Part shown: positions 53,211-61,210 of the stretch, one piece after another
How the letters are laid out: every line of letters starts with the position of its first letter
How positions within the stretch are numbered: the stretch's first letter is position 1
Source: an uncultured Methanoregula sp.
Lineage (GTDB): Archaea > Halobacteriota > Methanomicrobia > Methanomicrobiales > Methanospirillaceae
NCBI RefSeq assembly: GCF_963678795.1
Contig: NZ_OY787452.1
Location: 744,001-808,000 of the forward strand
Length of the DNA: 64,000 nucleotides
Direction: 5' to 3'
Made by a program: the position numbers and the translations under genes
Notes under the pieces: model-generated
What the model was told of the DNA's origin: nothing
What the model saw: the letters and a program-made list of their open reading frames with translations, nothing else
The model's database searches: none

Positions 53211-54302
53211 ATGAAACCGGTCTTCGTAAACGGGGTCAGGCCGGATGTTCCGCAGGAGTCACTTGCGGCCTGCATCCGCGAAACGTTCCTCTCTGCATCG
53301 GATAACTGCGCCTGGCTTTGCGAAGGAGATGTTGTCCTCCTCAAGCCAGCCCTGAATTCTCCGGACCCGTTTCCTTCCACAACCCACCCGCTCGCAATCA
53401 GCGTTGTTGCAGGAGCGCTTGAAGATCGCGGTGCAAACGTGGTGATAGGTGACCAGTCCGGTATCGAACACGTACTGCATCATTCCGGAGGAGTGCTCAG
53501 GGGGGGCAGCCGGGCCAATTACACCCGTTCCGGCATGGGTTCTCCCTATGACCCCCGGTTTGTCAGTTTCGAAGACGGGGGATGGGATACGGGATTCTTC
53601 CATCACCAGTCGCAGAATACCTCCTCATGGAAGTCCGGCTTTTTCATAACCACATGGGTAAAAAAAGCGGATCATATCATCTGTCTGCCCCGGGTCAGCA
53701 CCCACAGCCAGGCAGGGGCGACACTGGGGCTGAAATGCATGGTGGGGATGCTCCGGGAGGACAGCCGGATGGAGTTTCACGCGAACGGGCCATATAATAA
53801 TTTCATCACGGGTTCCGCGAAGGGGAGCACGCTCGTCTCCGAAGATGACGGGTCGGGCAGGTTCTTTGAGAAGATTGTAGAGATCAGTGACGCGATACGG
53901 GAGAAACTGCGCCTTAATCTCTTTGTTGCAACAAAAGCACAGACAACGTTCGGTCCTGATCGGTACGGTATCCGGGTCGGGCCGGTGGGGCTTGGAAGGG
54001 CCTGGATCACAAAACCTGATCCGGGGCTCGTGTTTGCGAGCGCCGATCCGGTGGCAGCCGAGGCGTTTGCGCTCACGTTCTTGAAAGATCTCAAAACCGC
54101 GGTCCCGGTCTTTCCGAAACTTGCAGAACGTATGATCCTTTACCAGAACCCGAACGTGCAGGACCTGCAAAAAATTCCGGTCAGGGACCACCCGTACATC
54201 CGGCATGCAACAGAGATCGGTCTTGGCGGAATGCCACACGAGGTCGTGTACGCGGATGTGCCTGGAGCCGTGCAGGAGCGGCTGAACTGTTATTTAAAGT
54301 GA
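53211..54302 (+). CDS. Long DUF362 domain protein
   Basis: 363 residues. VVLLKPALNSPDPFPSTTHP near the N-terminus, DRGANVVIGDQSGIEH, a THSQAGATLGLKCMVGMLRED block and ADPVAAEAFALTFL near the end are DUF362 features; the paralogue at 2240 has NYNSADPFPASTH and a matching SDRVAIDA. No ferredoxin domain is attached. DUF362 proteins have no agreed function. The gene stands alone after the tRNA pair. Confidence 0.8.
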   Translation: MKPVFVNGVRPDVPQESLAACIRETFLSASDNCAWLCEGDVVLLKPALNSPDPFPSTTHPLAISVVAGALEDRGANVVIGDQSGIEHVLHHSGGVLRGGSRANYTRSGMGSPYDPRFVSFEDGGWDTGFFHHQSQNTSSWKSGFFITTWVKKADHIICLPRVSTHSQAGATLGLKCMVGMLREDSRMEFHANGPYNNFITGSAKGSTLVSEDDGSGRFFEKIVEISDAIREKLRLNLFVATKAQTTFGPDRYGIRVGPVGLGRAWITKPDPGLVFASADPVAAEAFALTFLKDLKTAVPVFPKLAERMILYQNPNVQDLQKIPVRDHPYIRHATEIGLGGMPHEVVYADVPGAVQERLNCYLK

Positions 54303-54491
54303 CCATTGCCAATCTTGTTGCCTGGTTCCACTGGAAACGAAGGGGTATCTATATGCAAATATTGGCCCTCTATAGATTGCCAATGCAATGCACACGATGA
54401 TGCGGCAATAGGGTGTATGGCCGGATAAATCGTGCAACAGTTGATCCCCCGTTGACACTCCCCGGGTGGATCCGTACCCCGGAGATACGGT

Positions 54492-55118
54492 TCATTCTGC
54501 CGGCACTCCGGGGGGATGGTGGAAGAAGATGGCGATGATTGCAAACGGGAAGAGATAGATAACATCGAAGTACGGGAACCCGGAAAGGAGGATCGTGATC
54601 CCGAAAATGGAAACCCCGACAGGCACGAGGAATTTTTTCTGCAGGAACACGGCCTCGGCACCCGTCAGTTCCGGAACCAGCAGGGACGGGCGGGCCCGGC
54701 AGGCATAGTACCAGGCACCGGCGAGAAGGACTGCGAGGGCGAGATAGTTGATCTGGAAAACAATGTCCGCTATCGGTATTTCGCTGCCATCGGAGGTGAA
54801 GGACTGGGTGAACGGGACGAAGACAACGACCATGAGGGACAGGAGGTGGATGTAGAGGAAACGGGAATCAAAGGTTTTCATCCGGTGGAACATCTGGTAA
54901 TAGAAGAGCCAGAACATGCCGAGGATAAGGAACGCCCCGATAAAGTCGAAAACGGCATAGACCGTGGTATTGATGAACCGGAAGAACGTTGTGGCGTCAC
55001 TCAGCGTGCCGGCCGCGGGTGACGAGATGTTGCGGATCATCAGGGTCATGGTGAAGGCATAGATGCCATTCGTGAGACGTTCAAGGTTGACTTTGTTGAT
55101 CGGTTCTGCAACTACCAT
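54492..55118 (-). CDS. TMEM175/DUF1211-like potassium channel-type membrane protein
   Basis: 208 residues with about six hydrophobic helices. Near the N-terminus LERLTNGIYAFTMTLMI corresponds to the TMEM175 pore-helix signature (SDGVFAIAMTLL in others), and FWLFYYQMFHRMKTFDSRFL followed by LLSLMVVVFVPFTQSF is the conserved second block. Prokaryotic homologues assemble as K+ leak channels of four subunits. The usual FSxxD-type helix-1 motif reads NGIYAFT here, so selectivity could differ. It stands alone next to the hairpin-rich region. Confidence 0.75.
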   Translation of the reverse strand: MVVAEPINKVNLERLTNGIYAFTMTLMIRNISSPAAGTLSDATTFFRFINTTVYAVFDFIGAFLILGMFWLFYYQMFHRMKTFDSRFLYIHLLSLMVVVFVPFTQSFTSDGSEIPIADIVFQINYLALAVLLAGAWYYACRARPSLLVPELTGAEAVFLQKKFLVPVGVSIFGITILLSGFPYFDVIYLFPFAIIAIFFHHPPGVPAE

Positions 55119-55210
55119 GCCGGGATCCTCCTTGGTACCAGTAAATGGTTTTTTCAGGATATTCTGCTTTTACATCCAACCTTCCCTTATGCACCCGGCA
55201 AACCAAAGGG

Positions 55211-55285
55211 GGAGTGGGGGTAATCCCCCCTCCGCGATCAAAGTGACTGGGGGGTACACCCCCCCACCCGGTCAGGAAATACCGG
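55211..55285 (+). repeat. 75-bp hairpin repeat, copy A
   Basis: Contains GGGGGTAATCCCCCC and GGGGGGTACACCCCCC, two strong palindromes, and ends TCAGGAAATACCGG. By eye it matches copy B (55436-55510) at about 64 of 75 positions with no gap. Confidence 0.7.
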
Positions 55286-55435
55286 CTTCCTACTCATTTT
55301 CGTGAAGCCCCTCCATGAAGACATGTTACGCCGGATGCTCCATGCGAACTACCCCAGATGCATGTGCGAAAAACCGGGCAGTACTCATGATTGCGATGGG
55401 GGGGTTGGGGGCATACCCCCCAGCCAAAAAATTAA

Positions 55436-55510
55436 GGGTGGGGGGTGATCCCCCCTCCATGATCAAAGCGACCGGGGGGTACACCCCCCCACTCACTCAG
55501 GAAATACCGG
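55436..55510 (+). repeat. 75-bp hairpin repeat, copy B
   Basis: Same layout as copy A, 225 bp downstream in the same orientation. Both palindromes are kept although the spacer bases differ, as expected for a repeat selected or spread for its hairpins. Confidence 0.7.
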
Positions 55511-55678
55511 GCCACGCGCTCCTGTTCGGGAAGACTATCTGGAGCGTATCTCCCTCAATAAATTTCACACGAACTCCACCTTTGGTGCGTTCGTAAAACC
55601 ATGCACTACTCATGATTGGGTGGTGGATATCCTCCTGTCCTCCGCCCGGTTTTTTCCGGAGGGGCGGGGGTAATGCCC

Positions 55679-57382
55679 TCAGTGCTCCATATGAATCTTC
55701 AGCACTGCAAGTCCTCCCGAGGCTGAAGAACTCACCCGGTCCGCGTGGGAACGGATAAGAAAACCCCCCAGGTGGAGCATCGCCGAAGGATCGTTCAGGA
55801 TCTCCTCCTCACCCGGGCGCTTTTCGGGAAGCGGAAGGGGAGTGCCGGTGTACGAGACTTCAGCATCAAGATTGTACTCGTCGAACGACACTGATACCGT
55901 CACCGGGCCGGAAGTCCGCGCTTCGCCCGTCACCAGCTCGCAGGCTTCGGAGAGCGCCATCGCCATCCGATGGATCACCTCGCTCCGTGCAGCCCAGACC
56001 TCGCCCTGCCGCTCCATCAGGGTGAAGACCTGGTCCGAGATCTGACCATCGGGATCGATGGTCGCCGTGACACGCTTCCTGATACCGATCCGCATCACCA
56101 GGTTCAGGATGATGGCAATGACCGTTGTTAAGGAAAGGGCCGAATCAAAGAGCGGGCTGAATAGAGGGGGAACACTCGCATAAGCCCGGGGGATAAGGTA
56201 GACGCTGATACCGAAGATGAACGAGATCCCAATGACGAAGATCTTCCGTGAATCCAGCATCCGGGTCGTGATGGTCTGGAACCCCCCGACAATGATGAAC
56301 CCGGCAACGTATATGAGCGTCCCGCCGATAACCGGGCCGGGCATGATGAGAAAGACCGTGGCAAGGACCGGGAGGAAGGCCAGCCCGATCAGGATCCCTC
56401 CGGTCATGAAACCGATGTACCTGCTCGTTGAGCGGGTGGCAATCGAGAGCCCGATATTCGACGACGACCCGGTCTGTCCCATTCCCCCGAACAGGCCGCC
56501 GAGACCTGATGCGATCCCGTCGGCAAAAAGCCCGGACTGGATGTTCTTCATGTCCGGCCGTTTCCATTCCGTGTTGTTGATCCGCTGGCAGATCGAGAAT
56601 TCGCCAACGCTCTTCACGAATGTAACTATCGCCGCGATCGCGAACGGGATGATAAGTACCGGCTGGAATGACAACCCGAAGTACTGCAAATCGGGCAGGG
56701 CAAAGAGTGGCGAAGCGGCGATCCGGCCCAGCGGGTCTGCACCGGCAAGCCCCGCCAGAATACAGAGCACGTACCCTGCCGCCATGCCGACAATGACCGG
56801 AAAGAGCCTGAGCTGCCCTCTTCCCCAGACCGTAACACCGACCGTTACTGCAAGGGTGACAACCGAGATCGCCGTTACCGTTAGGTCGGGTGCAGTGGCC
56901 GATCCGGTCATGCCAAAGAAGTTCGGGAGCGCATAGGGAACGACTGCAACCCCGAGCATCATGATAACAAGGCCCGTCACCTCGACCGGGAAGAGGACGC
57001 GGAGCCGCTGAACCACACGGGAAAGTGCAACCTGCAATGCCCCCGAGAAGGCGGTCATCCCGCAGAGAAGCGAGAGCCCTCCGGACTGGAGGGCAAGGAT
57101 CGAGGCCGAGACGTAATTTGGCCCGGCCACCCGGGGAATAAGAAAACCCGAGCCGAACTCCGGGTGTTTTATCGCCTGGAATATCGTGGAAATACCATTG
57201 GCGAGCATCGACATCGAGACAAAGAACGCCGCGGCGCCGGCCTCGATACCCGCAGCCCGTGCGACAAGAATCGGGAAGACGAATGCAGTAGCGACAATCC
57301 CGGTGTGCTGCAGGCCAAGCAGGAAAACCTGGGGGAGCGGGGGTTTGTCATCGACAGCATACTCGAGATCCGGGGGTCGCAT
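55679..57382 (-). CDS. NCS2-family permease with C-terminal GHKL-like domain
   Basis: 567 residues. Residues 1-434 form an NCS2 (uracil/xanthine) transporter: QHTGIVATAFVFPIL near the start, KSVGEFSICQRI, GLFGGMGQTGSSSNIGL and about 12-14 TM helices. The last 133 residues are soluble and look like a GHKL/RsbW ATPase fold: IHRMAMALSEACELV (E479, N-box-like), the VSYTGTPLPLP region (G1-like), and HLGGFLIRSHADRV with a closing GGLAVLKIHME. The key N-box Asn is not obvious, so ATP binding may be lost. Likely purine or pyrimidine uptake with a regulatory domain. No purine genes flank it, and the substrate is unknown. Confidence 0.82.
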   Translation of the reverse strand: MRPPDLEYAVDDKPPLPQVFLLGLQHTGIVATAFVFPILVARAAGIEAGAAAFFVSMSMLANGISTIFQAIKHPEFGSGFLIPRVAGPNYVSASILALQSGGLSLLCGMTAFSGALQVALSRVVQRLRVLFPVEVTGLVIMMLGVAVVPYALPNFFGMTGSATAPDLTVTAISVVTLAVTVGVTVWGRGQLRLFPVIVGMAAGYVLCILAGLAGADPLGRIAASPLFALPDLQYFGLSFQPVLIIPFAIAAIVTFVKSVGEFSICQRINNTEWKRPDMKNIQSGLFADGIASGLGGLFGGMGQTGSSSNIGLSIATRSTSRYIGFMTGGILIGLAFLPVLATVFLIMPGPVIGGTLIYVAGFIIVGGFQTITTRMLDSRKIFVIGISFIFGISVYLIPRAYASVPPLFSPLFDSALSLTTVIAIILNLVMRIGIRKRVTATIDPDGQISDQVFTLMERQGEVWAARSEVIHRMAMALSEACELVTGEARTSGPVTVSVSFDEYNLDAEVSYTGTPLPLPEKRPGEEEILNDPSAMLHLGGFLIRSHADRVSSSASGGLAVLKIHMEH

Positions 57383-57507
57383 AGCACACGAAACGAGGCT
57401 GTATGAATATTAAAGCGGTTCGATAGAATCTTCCGGGAAAACCCCGTGGCAGCTGCCCGCGACCAATATACCCTCCCGCGCCCTATATTCAGGCACTGGA
57501 GATTCAC

Positions 57508-58383
57508 ATGCAGGTCACCCCCGCTATTCATGCACTCCGGCACCCGTTCCAGGTCCCGGTTGCACCCGGTATTACTCTTGACCGTTTCGTGTACTCGTAC
57601 ATCATCGCATGCGAGACTATCACGCTCATCGACACGGGTGTAGCAGGATGCGAGACGAGGATATTCGAGTATATCCGGTCCATCGGCCGGGATCCACGGG
57701 AGATCTCGCTTATCATCCTGACCCACTCCCATCCCGACCACATCGGGGCAGCCCTCGCAATACGGGACGCCACCGGCTGTACCATTGCGGCACATGCGGC
57801 TGAGCGGGCCTGGATAGAGGACGTGGTGCGCCAGAACCGTGAGCGCCCGGTCCCGGGATTTGACACGCTTGTCGGAGGGCCGGTACCGCTCGATTTCGAA
57901 CTCGAAGGTGGCTGCACCATCGACATTGACGGCACCTCCGGATATGAGATCCAGGTAATACACACACCCGGCCATTCCGAGGGTTCGATCTCACTTTTCA
58001 TGCAGGGCGAGGGGGCGCTCTTCTCCGGGGACGCAATACCGGTGGCTGGTGATCTCCCGGTCTATGATGATGCCGGACAATCCGTCCGATCCATCCGGCT
58101 CCTCCGGTCGATACAGGGTATCCGCCACCTCCTTTCTGCATGGGATGAGCCCCGGCACGGCGAAGATGTATACGGGCAGATGGACCGGGCACACGTCTAC
58201 CTCAGGACAATCCATGAAGCCGTAGTCCGATCGGCCGGTGATGGGAATATTGACATGATGGATATCACACACAAAACGGTCGCTGCTCTCGGGCTCCCCC
58301 CGCAGGCTGTAAGCCCGCTTCTCGCCCGCACGTTTGCAGCGAACCTCCGGATCCAAAACACGTATCCGGTATTTCCGGGCTGA
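57508..58383 (+). CDS. Metallo-beta-lactamase fold hydrolase
   Basis: 291 residues. THSHPDHIG (H73, H75, D77, H78) is the metal site; IHTPGHSEGSISLF and LFSGDAIPV supply further ligands. A 90-residue C-terminal helical region follows the MBL core. The enzyme is cytoplasmic and hydrolyses an ester, thioester or lactone; the substrate is unknown. It shares a divergent promoter region (57383-57507) with the permease. Confidence 0.87.
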   Translation: MQVTPAIHALRHPFQVPVAPGITLDRFVYSYIIACETITLIDTGVAGCETRIFEYIRSIGRDPREISLIILTHSHPDHIGAALAIRDATGCTIAAHAAERAWIEDVVRQNRERPVPGFDTLVGGPVPLDFELEGGCTIDIDGTSGYEIQVIHTPGHSEGSISLFMQGEGALFSGDAIPVAGDLPVYDDAGQSVRSIRLLRSIQGIRHLLSAWDEPRHGEDVYGQMDRAHVYLRTIHEAVVRSAGDGNIDMMDITHKTVAALGLPPQAVSPLLARTFAANLRIQNTYPVFPG

Positions 58384-58405
58384 TCGCGTTAACCGGAGAT
58401 GCCCA

Positions 58406-59113
58406 TCAGGACAGGGGTCCGGTCTCCTGCCGTACCCGGATAAGCCAGGCATCGAATTCCCGGTAAAAACGGGCGATCCGTTCGAGATCGTCCGGTGTCC
58501 GCGCCGAGACTTTCCCGCGATAAAACCGGGCATGGTCCTCAGCATCCCAGTGATCCTTCTCGCCATCGACCGGCAGGAGCTCTGCTTCGTCTTTTGTCCT
58601 GCACGGTTCATTGGTCAGCGTGCGACAGAACGCTGTCCGAACCGGGGACCGTAAGGGTTTCACCGCCCATCTCGTATCCGCATACCCGTCCCAGTGCTCG
58701 TTGACCGGGAACCCGGCGCGGGCAAGCGGGCGGTCCCATGTCGCATCCGCCAGAGCCCAGCGGCACCCGATCTGCACCCGGCAGGCAAGGTGATGAGCAA
58801 CCGGGATATGTACAGCCAGTTCCCGGAGAGCAGGAGGGTAGCGGAGATCCGGGTCATTCCACGAGAATGCGATCGTAGCGTACACGACATTCAGGTTCAG
58901 TTTCCGGAACATCTCCGCGAGCAGGTAATGTTTCGGGCCACAATATCCTTTCCCGATCCGGAGCATCTCTTCCGGACCGGCAACAGGATCATGGCGTGCA
59001 ACCTCGAGCGAGTACGGGATGTCACGGATATGTTCGAAAACAGATATCATACCCTGGTGCGTGTCCAGACCCTCGGTCCATTCGCGAAATTTCCTGTTGA
59101 CCAGAGACGGCAT
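58406..59113 (-). CDS. Transglutaminase-like (papain-fold) protein
   Basis: 235 residues. C58 in GKGYCGPKHYLLAEMF, a His in PVAHHLACRV (H107 or H108) and D123 in WALADATWD form the transglutaminase-core Cys-His-Asp order. No signal peptide is seen, so it is probably cytoplasmic. Related domains act as peptidases, amidases or cross-linkers. It is convergent with the MBL gene (22-bp gap). No substrate is known. Confidence 0.75.
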   Translation of the reverse strand: MPSLVNRKFREWTEGLDTHQGMISVFEHIRDIPYSLEVARHDPVAGPEEMLRIGKGYCGPKHYLLAEMFRKLNLNVVYATIAFSWNDPDLRYPPALRELAVHIPVAHHLACRVQIGCRWALADATWDRPLARAGFPVNEHWDGYADTRWAVKPLRSPVRTAFCRTLTNEPCRTKDEAELLPVDGEKDHWDAEDHARFYRGKVSARTPDDLERIARFYREFDAWLIRVRQETGPLS

Positions 59114-59334
59114 TTCAGGATCTCCTGTACTTAACGGACTCGCGGGCAGGAACGATAAAACTCCCGTTCCGCGTACGGGGGCAGGATCGCAGAATTTTTC
59201 ATGTGCAAACGTGTGAAAAACAACATACCCTGAAAAAACGAGATAATCCCCCGCCGGGGGAAAACTATTGAGCGGTCCCGCCGGCCGGAATATTCCGGTC
59301 AGCGGCGAACCGCGTGCAAAAGGAAAAAGTAAGA

Positions 59335-59550
59335 TTATGCGTTCTTCATCTTGGCTTTTGCGACGAATCCGTCTTTGCCAATGTAGTACATGAAGCCCTT
59401 TTCCTTGGCAATCTTCTCAGTACCGACTTTCTTCTTCTTGCCGGTCTTGTTGTGCTTCATCGGGGCTGCCCAGACGTATCCATCCTTGCCGATAAAGTAG
59501 AGGTAGCCCTTTTCGCGCTGGATCTTTTCTTTTCCAATTTTGGTTCCCAT
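59335..59550 (-). CDS. Small basic protein of two tandem KDGYV-type repeats
   Basis: 71 residues, Lys-rich and without cysteine. It is an internal duplication: EKIQREKGYLYFIGKDGYV then a WAAPMKHNKTGKKKK linker, and EKIAKEKGFMYYIGKDGFV with AKAKMKNA. Both copies keep EKI--EKG(Y/F)-Y-IGKDG(Y/F)V. I have seen similar small proteins across archaea and bacteria but know no function. GAGGTG lies just upstream of the ATG and a good TATA at 59604-59612, so it is likely well expressed. A nucleic-acid or small-ligand role is only a guess. Confidence 0.7.
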   Translation of the reverse strand: MGTKIGKEKIQREKGYLYFIGKDGYVWAAPMKHNKTGKKKKVGTEKIAKEKGFMYYIGKDGFVAKAKMKNA

Positions 59551-59855
59551 TTAAACACCTCAAAACCTCTATTGGGTTTTGATAATGAGAATTGACGCCT
59601 GATAATATAAAAGGTTTCCGTCGAAAGCCCGTCGATATCCCAATTTTTACCAAAATTCTGGGGGTATTTTGGGCATTGTGACGCACTATTCACTCCGATT
59701 AAAAAACCTCTAAAAATGCTCATTTCAGACAATATCTGGCTAAAAATGGCTTAAATGCGGGTTGGTGCACCCACAGGGACCGGAAGTGAAAGCGCATCTT
59801 ATCCCGGGTTTTTCATGACGGAGCATGCAGGGCCTGCGGGGGGTGCCGCGGCCCA
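59551..59855. other. Intergenic stretch between the small repeat protein and the pilin operon
   Basis: About 300 bp. The first part is AT-rich and holds the TATA box and leader of the gene at 59335. The rest, to the pilin stop, has a short palindrome (GCAGGGCCTGC near 59828) and no convincing gene. Confidence 0.4.
59604..59612 (-). promoter_or_regulatory. TATA box of the small repeat-protein gene
   Basis: On the minus strand TTTTATATT follows an A-rich GAAACC BRE-like element, about 55 bp before the start codon. This would give a leader of about 30 nt. Confidence 0.5.
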
Positions 59856-60515
59856 TCAGCCCAGCTTCATAACCGGCTCGATCCTCGCAGGAGCTGTACG
59901 GGCAAGGGGGAGTGGCATTGCCGTTCCTTCCGGCCTGAGGGTCACCGTAAAGGATTCGTACGGTCGTACCCCACGGGATGAGCAGACCAGTATCTCGAAC
60001 TCTTCATCGGGTTCCATCCAGTTATCCGCATCCGCCACGTGGCCGGGGAGCATATTATATTTCCCGGTAATGGTCCAGTTGGGGCAGACCAAAGGCAGGA
60101 TATTGGTTTTCGGTATCTGCTCTGAGAAACCGTCACCTGTCCAGCTAACGTGGACCTGATCCATATCAATTGCACCAGTATGTCCGATAAAGAGAGAGAC
60201 CATCACTTGTATGGCTCCGAGCCTTTTGGGATCCCCCCGTGGAACAAGGAACAGGGGTTTGTTATTTATCCGGCTGACTGCCGGGAAGCCAACCACCGAG
60301 CCTACGGGTTGCATATGATCTCCGGATACATACACGCTGTCCGCTACCATCCCTCCCGGAAAGGTCCTGGCCCATCCGGGTGTTTCTCCTGAGGTCATGA
60401 ACAGGAAAAAACCGCCCGCGATCACCAGCAGTACAATAATCAGGATCACTACTTCAAGCCCCGTGAATGCATCTTCCCTGCCGGGGTTACCTGCCACCGT
60501 ATCACTCCGAACCAA
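59856..60515 (-). CDS. Archaellin-like class III pilin, second of a pair
   Basis: 219 residues. REDA is followed by FTGLEVVILIIVLLVIAGGFF; cleavage after Ala would leave a Glu at +5, as needed for type IV filament assembly. The later GSVVGF segment and GAIQVMVSLFIGHTGAIDM match archaellin/pilin core blocks. It would be processed by a prepilin peptidase and assembled in a surface filament. No fla/arl motor, peptidase or assembly ATPase gene is in the window, so it is not part of a complete archaellum operon. Its start overlaps the pilin before it by 14 bp. N-glycosylation sites (for example NWT) could be AglB targets. Confidence 0.72.
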   Translation of the reverse strand: MVRSDTVAGNPGREDAFTGLEVVILIIVLLVIAGGFFLFMTSGETPGWARTFPGGMVADSVYVSGDHMQPVGSVVGFPAVSRINNKPLFLVPRGDPKRLGAIQVMVSLFIGHTGAIDMDQVHVSWTGDGFSEQIPKTNILPLVCPNWTITGKYNMLPGHVADADNWMEPDEEFEILVCSSRGVRPYESFTVTLRPEGTAMPLPLARTAPARIEPVMKLG

Positions 60516-61209
60516 GGGTCATGACGGGCTGGACATCAGGAGGTACACTGATCACGGCGACCGGCGGTTGGGTGCTCCCGGGAGGATTCACGGAGATAGT
60601 AATCTGCTGGTACGGGGGAGTTGTATTTGTCGGGCAGATCATGAGCTCGAACACCTCGCCCGGGTACAGGATATCGGCGCCGCTAAGAGACGAAACCGCT
60701 GACCGGTTCCCTCCTTTTTTGGCGGCAGGAATATTCCCGGGAAGTTTCCCGGCAGTTAGCGGCGCCGGTTGTGGTACGTTAAACCGGTTGGTGATCATCC
60801 ATCCCGGGCAGATGAGGGGCTGCACGGTTTTCCGGGGAATGGTTTCCGCCCCGTCACTATTTACTACGTAGAGGTTTACCTTATCGAAATCAACGCCGCC
60901 CATATCCCCGATAAGGAGCGACACGGTCATCTGGACGGCTCCAAGATTTGCTGCATCCTGTTTCAGGTACTGGACCATGACATCCGAGTGGTTGCCATTC
61001 ACCGCTGAAAAGCCGGTAATGGAACCAATATGCCGCACCGAGTACCCGGATTCCCCGGCAAAAGCACCGACCATCCCTTCCGAGGGAGACCCGAACGATT
61101 GGGCAAGGGTGACAATGGCCACGTGACCGATCACGACAAGGATAATAATAATCACGATCAGTTCCAGAATAGTGAGGCCATTCTCATTGGCACGGCTTTT
61201 TTGTGTCAT
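60502..61209 (-). CDS. Archaellin-like class III pilin, first of a pair
   Basis: 235 residues. MTQKSRANENG precedes LTILELIVIIIILVVIGHV; cleavage after Gly leaves Glu at +5, so it has a class III signal. GSITGFSAVNG and GAVQMTVSLLIGDMGGVDF correspond to the same blocks in the downstream pilin (GSVVGFPAVSR, GAIQVMVSLFIGHTGAIDM), so the two are diverged paralogues. A Pro/Lys/Asn-rich insert lies in the middle and the C-terminus is Pro/Val-rich. It starts one base after the stop of the ligase gene upstream, so all three are one operon. Confidence 0.72.
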   Translation of the reverse strand: MTQKSRANENGLTILELIVIIIILVVIGHVAIVTLAQSFGSPSEGMVGAFAGESGYSVRHIGSITGFSAVNGNHSDVMVQYLKQDAANLGAVQMTVSLLIGDMGGVDFDKVNLYVVNSDGAETIPRKTVQPLICPGWMITNRFNVPQPAPLTAGKLPGNIPAAKKGGNRSAVSSLSGADILYPGEVFELMICPTNTTPPYQQITISVNPPGSTQPPVAVISVPPDVQPVMTLGSE

Positions 61210-61210
61210 A

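Larger units (their letters stand above)
55119..55678. other. Gene-free region with G/C hairpin repeats
   Basis: About 560 bp between the channel gene and the permease. It holds two 75-bp direct repeats (annotated separately), a further G5-cata-C5 hairpin at 55396-55410, and an inverted repeat CCTCCG/CGGAGG at 55639-55662. Two plus-strand open frames (55063-55305, 55315-55596) translate the repeat as a TGGYTPP-containing peptide but have no recognisable domain. Confidence 0.55.

Noticed and set aside
55063..55596. Two open frames encoding a repeated TGGYTPP peptide
   Set aside because: They follow the G/C hairpin repeat exactly, differ mostly by non-synonymous changes, and have no ribosome site; treated as repeat DNA.
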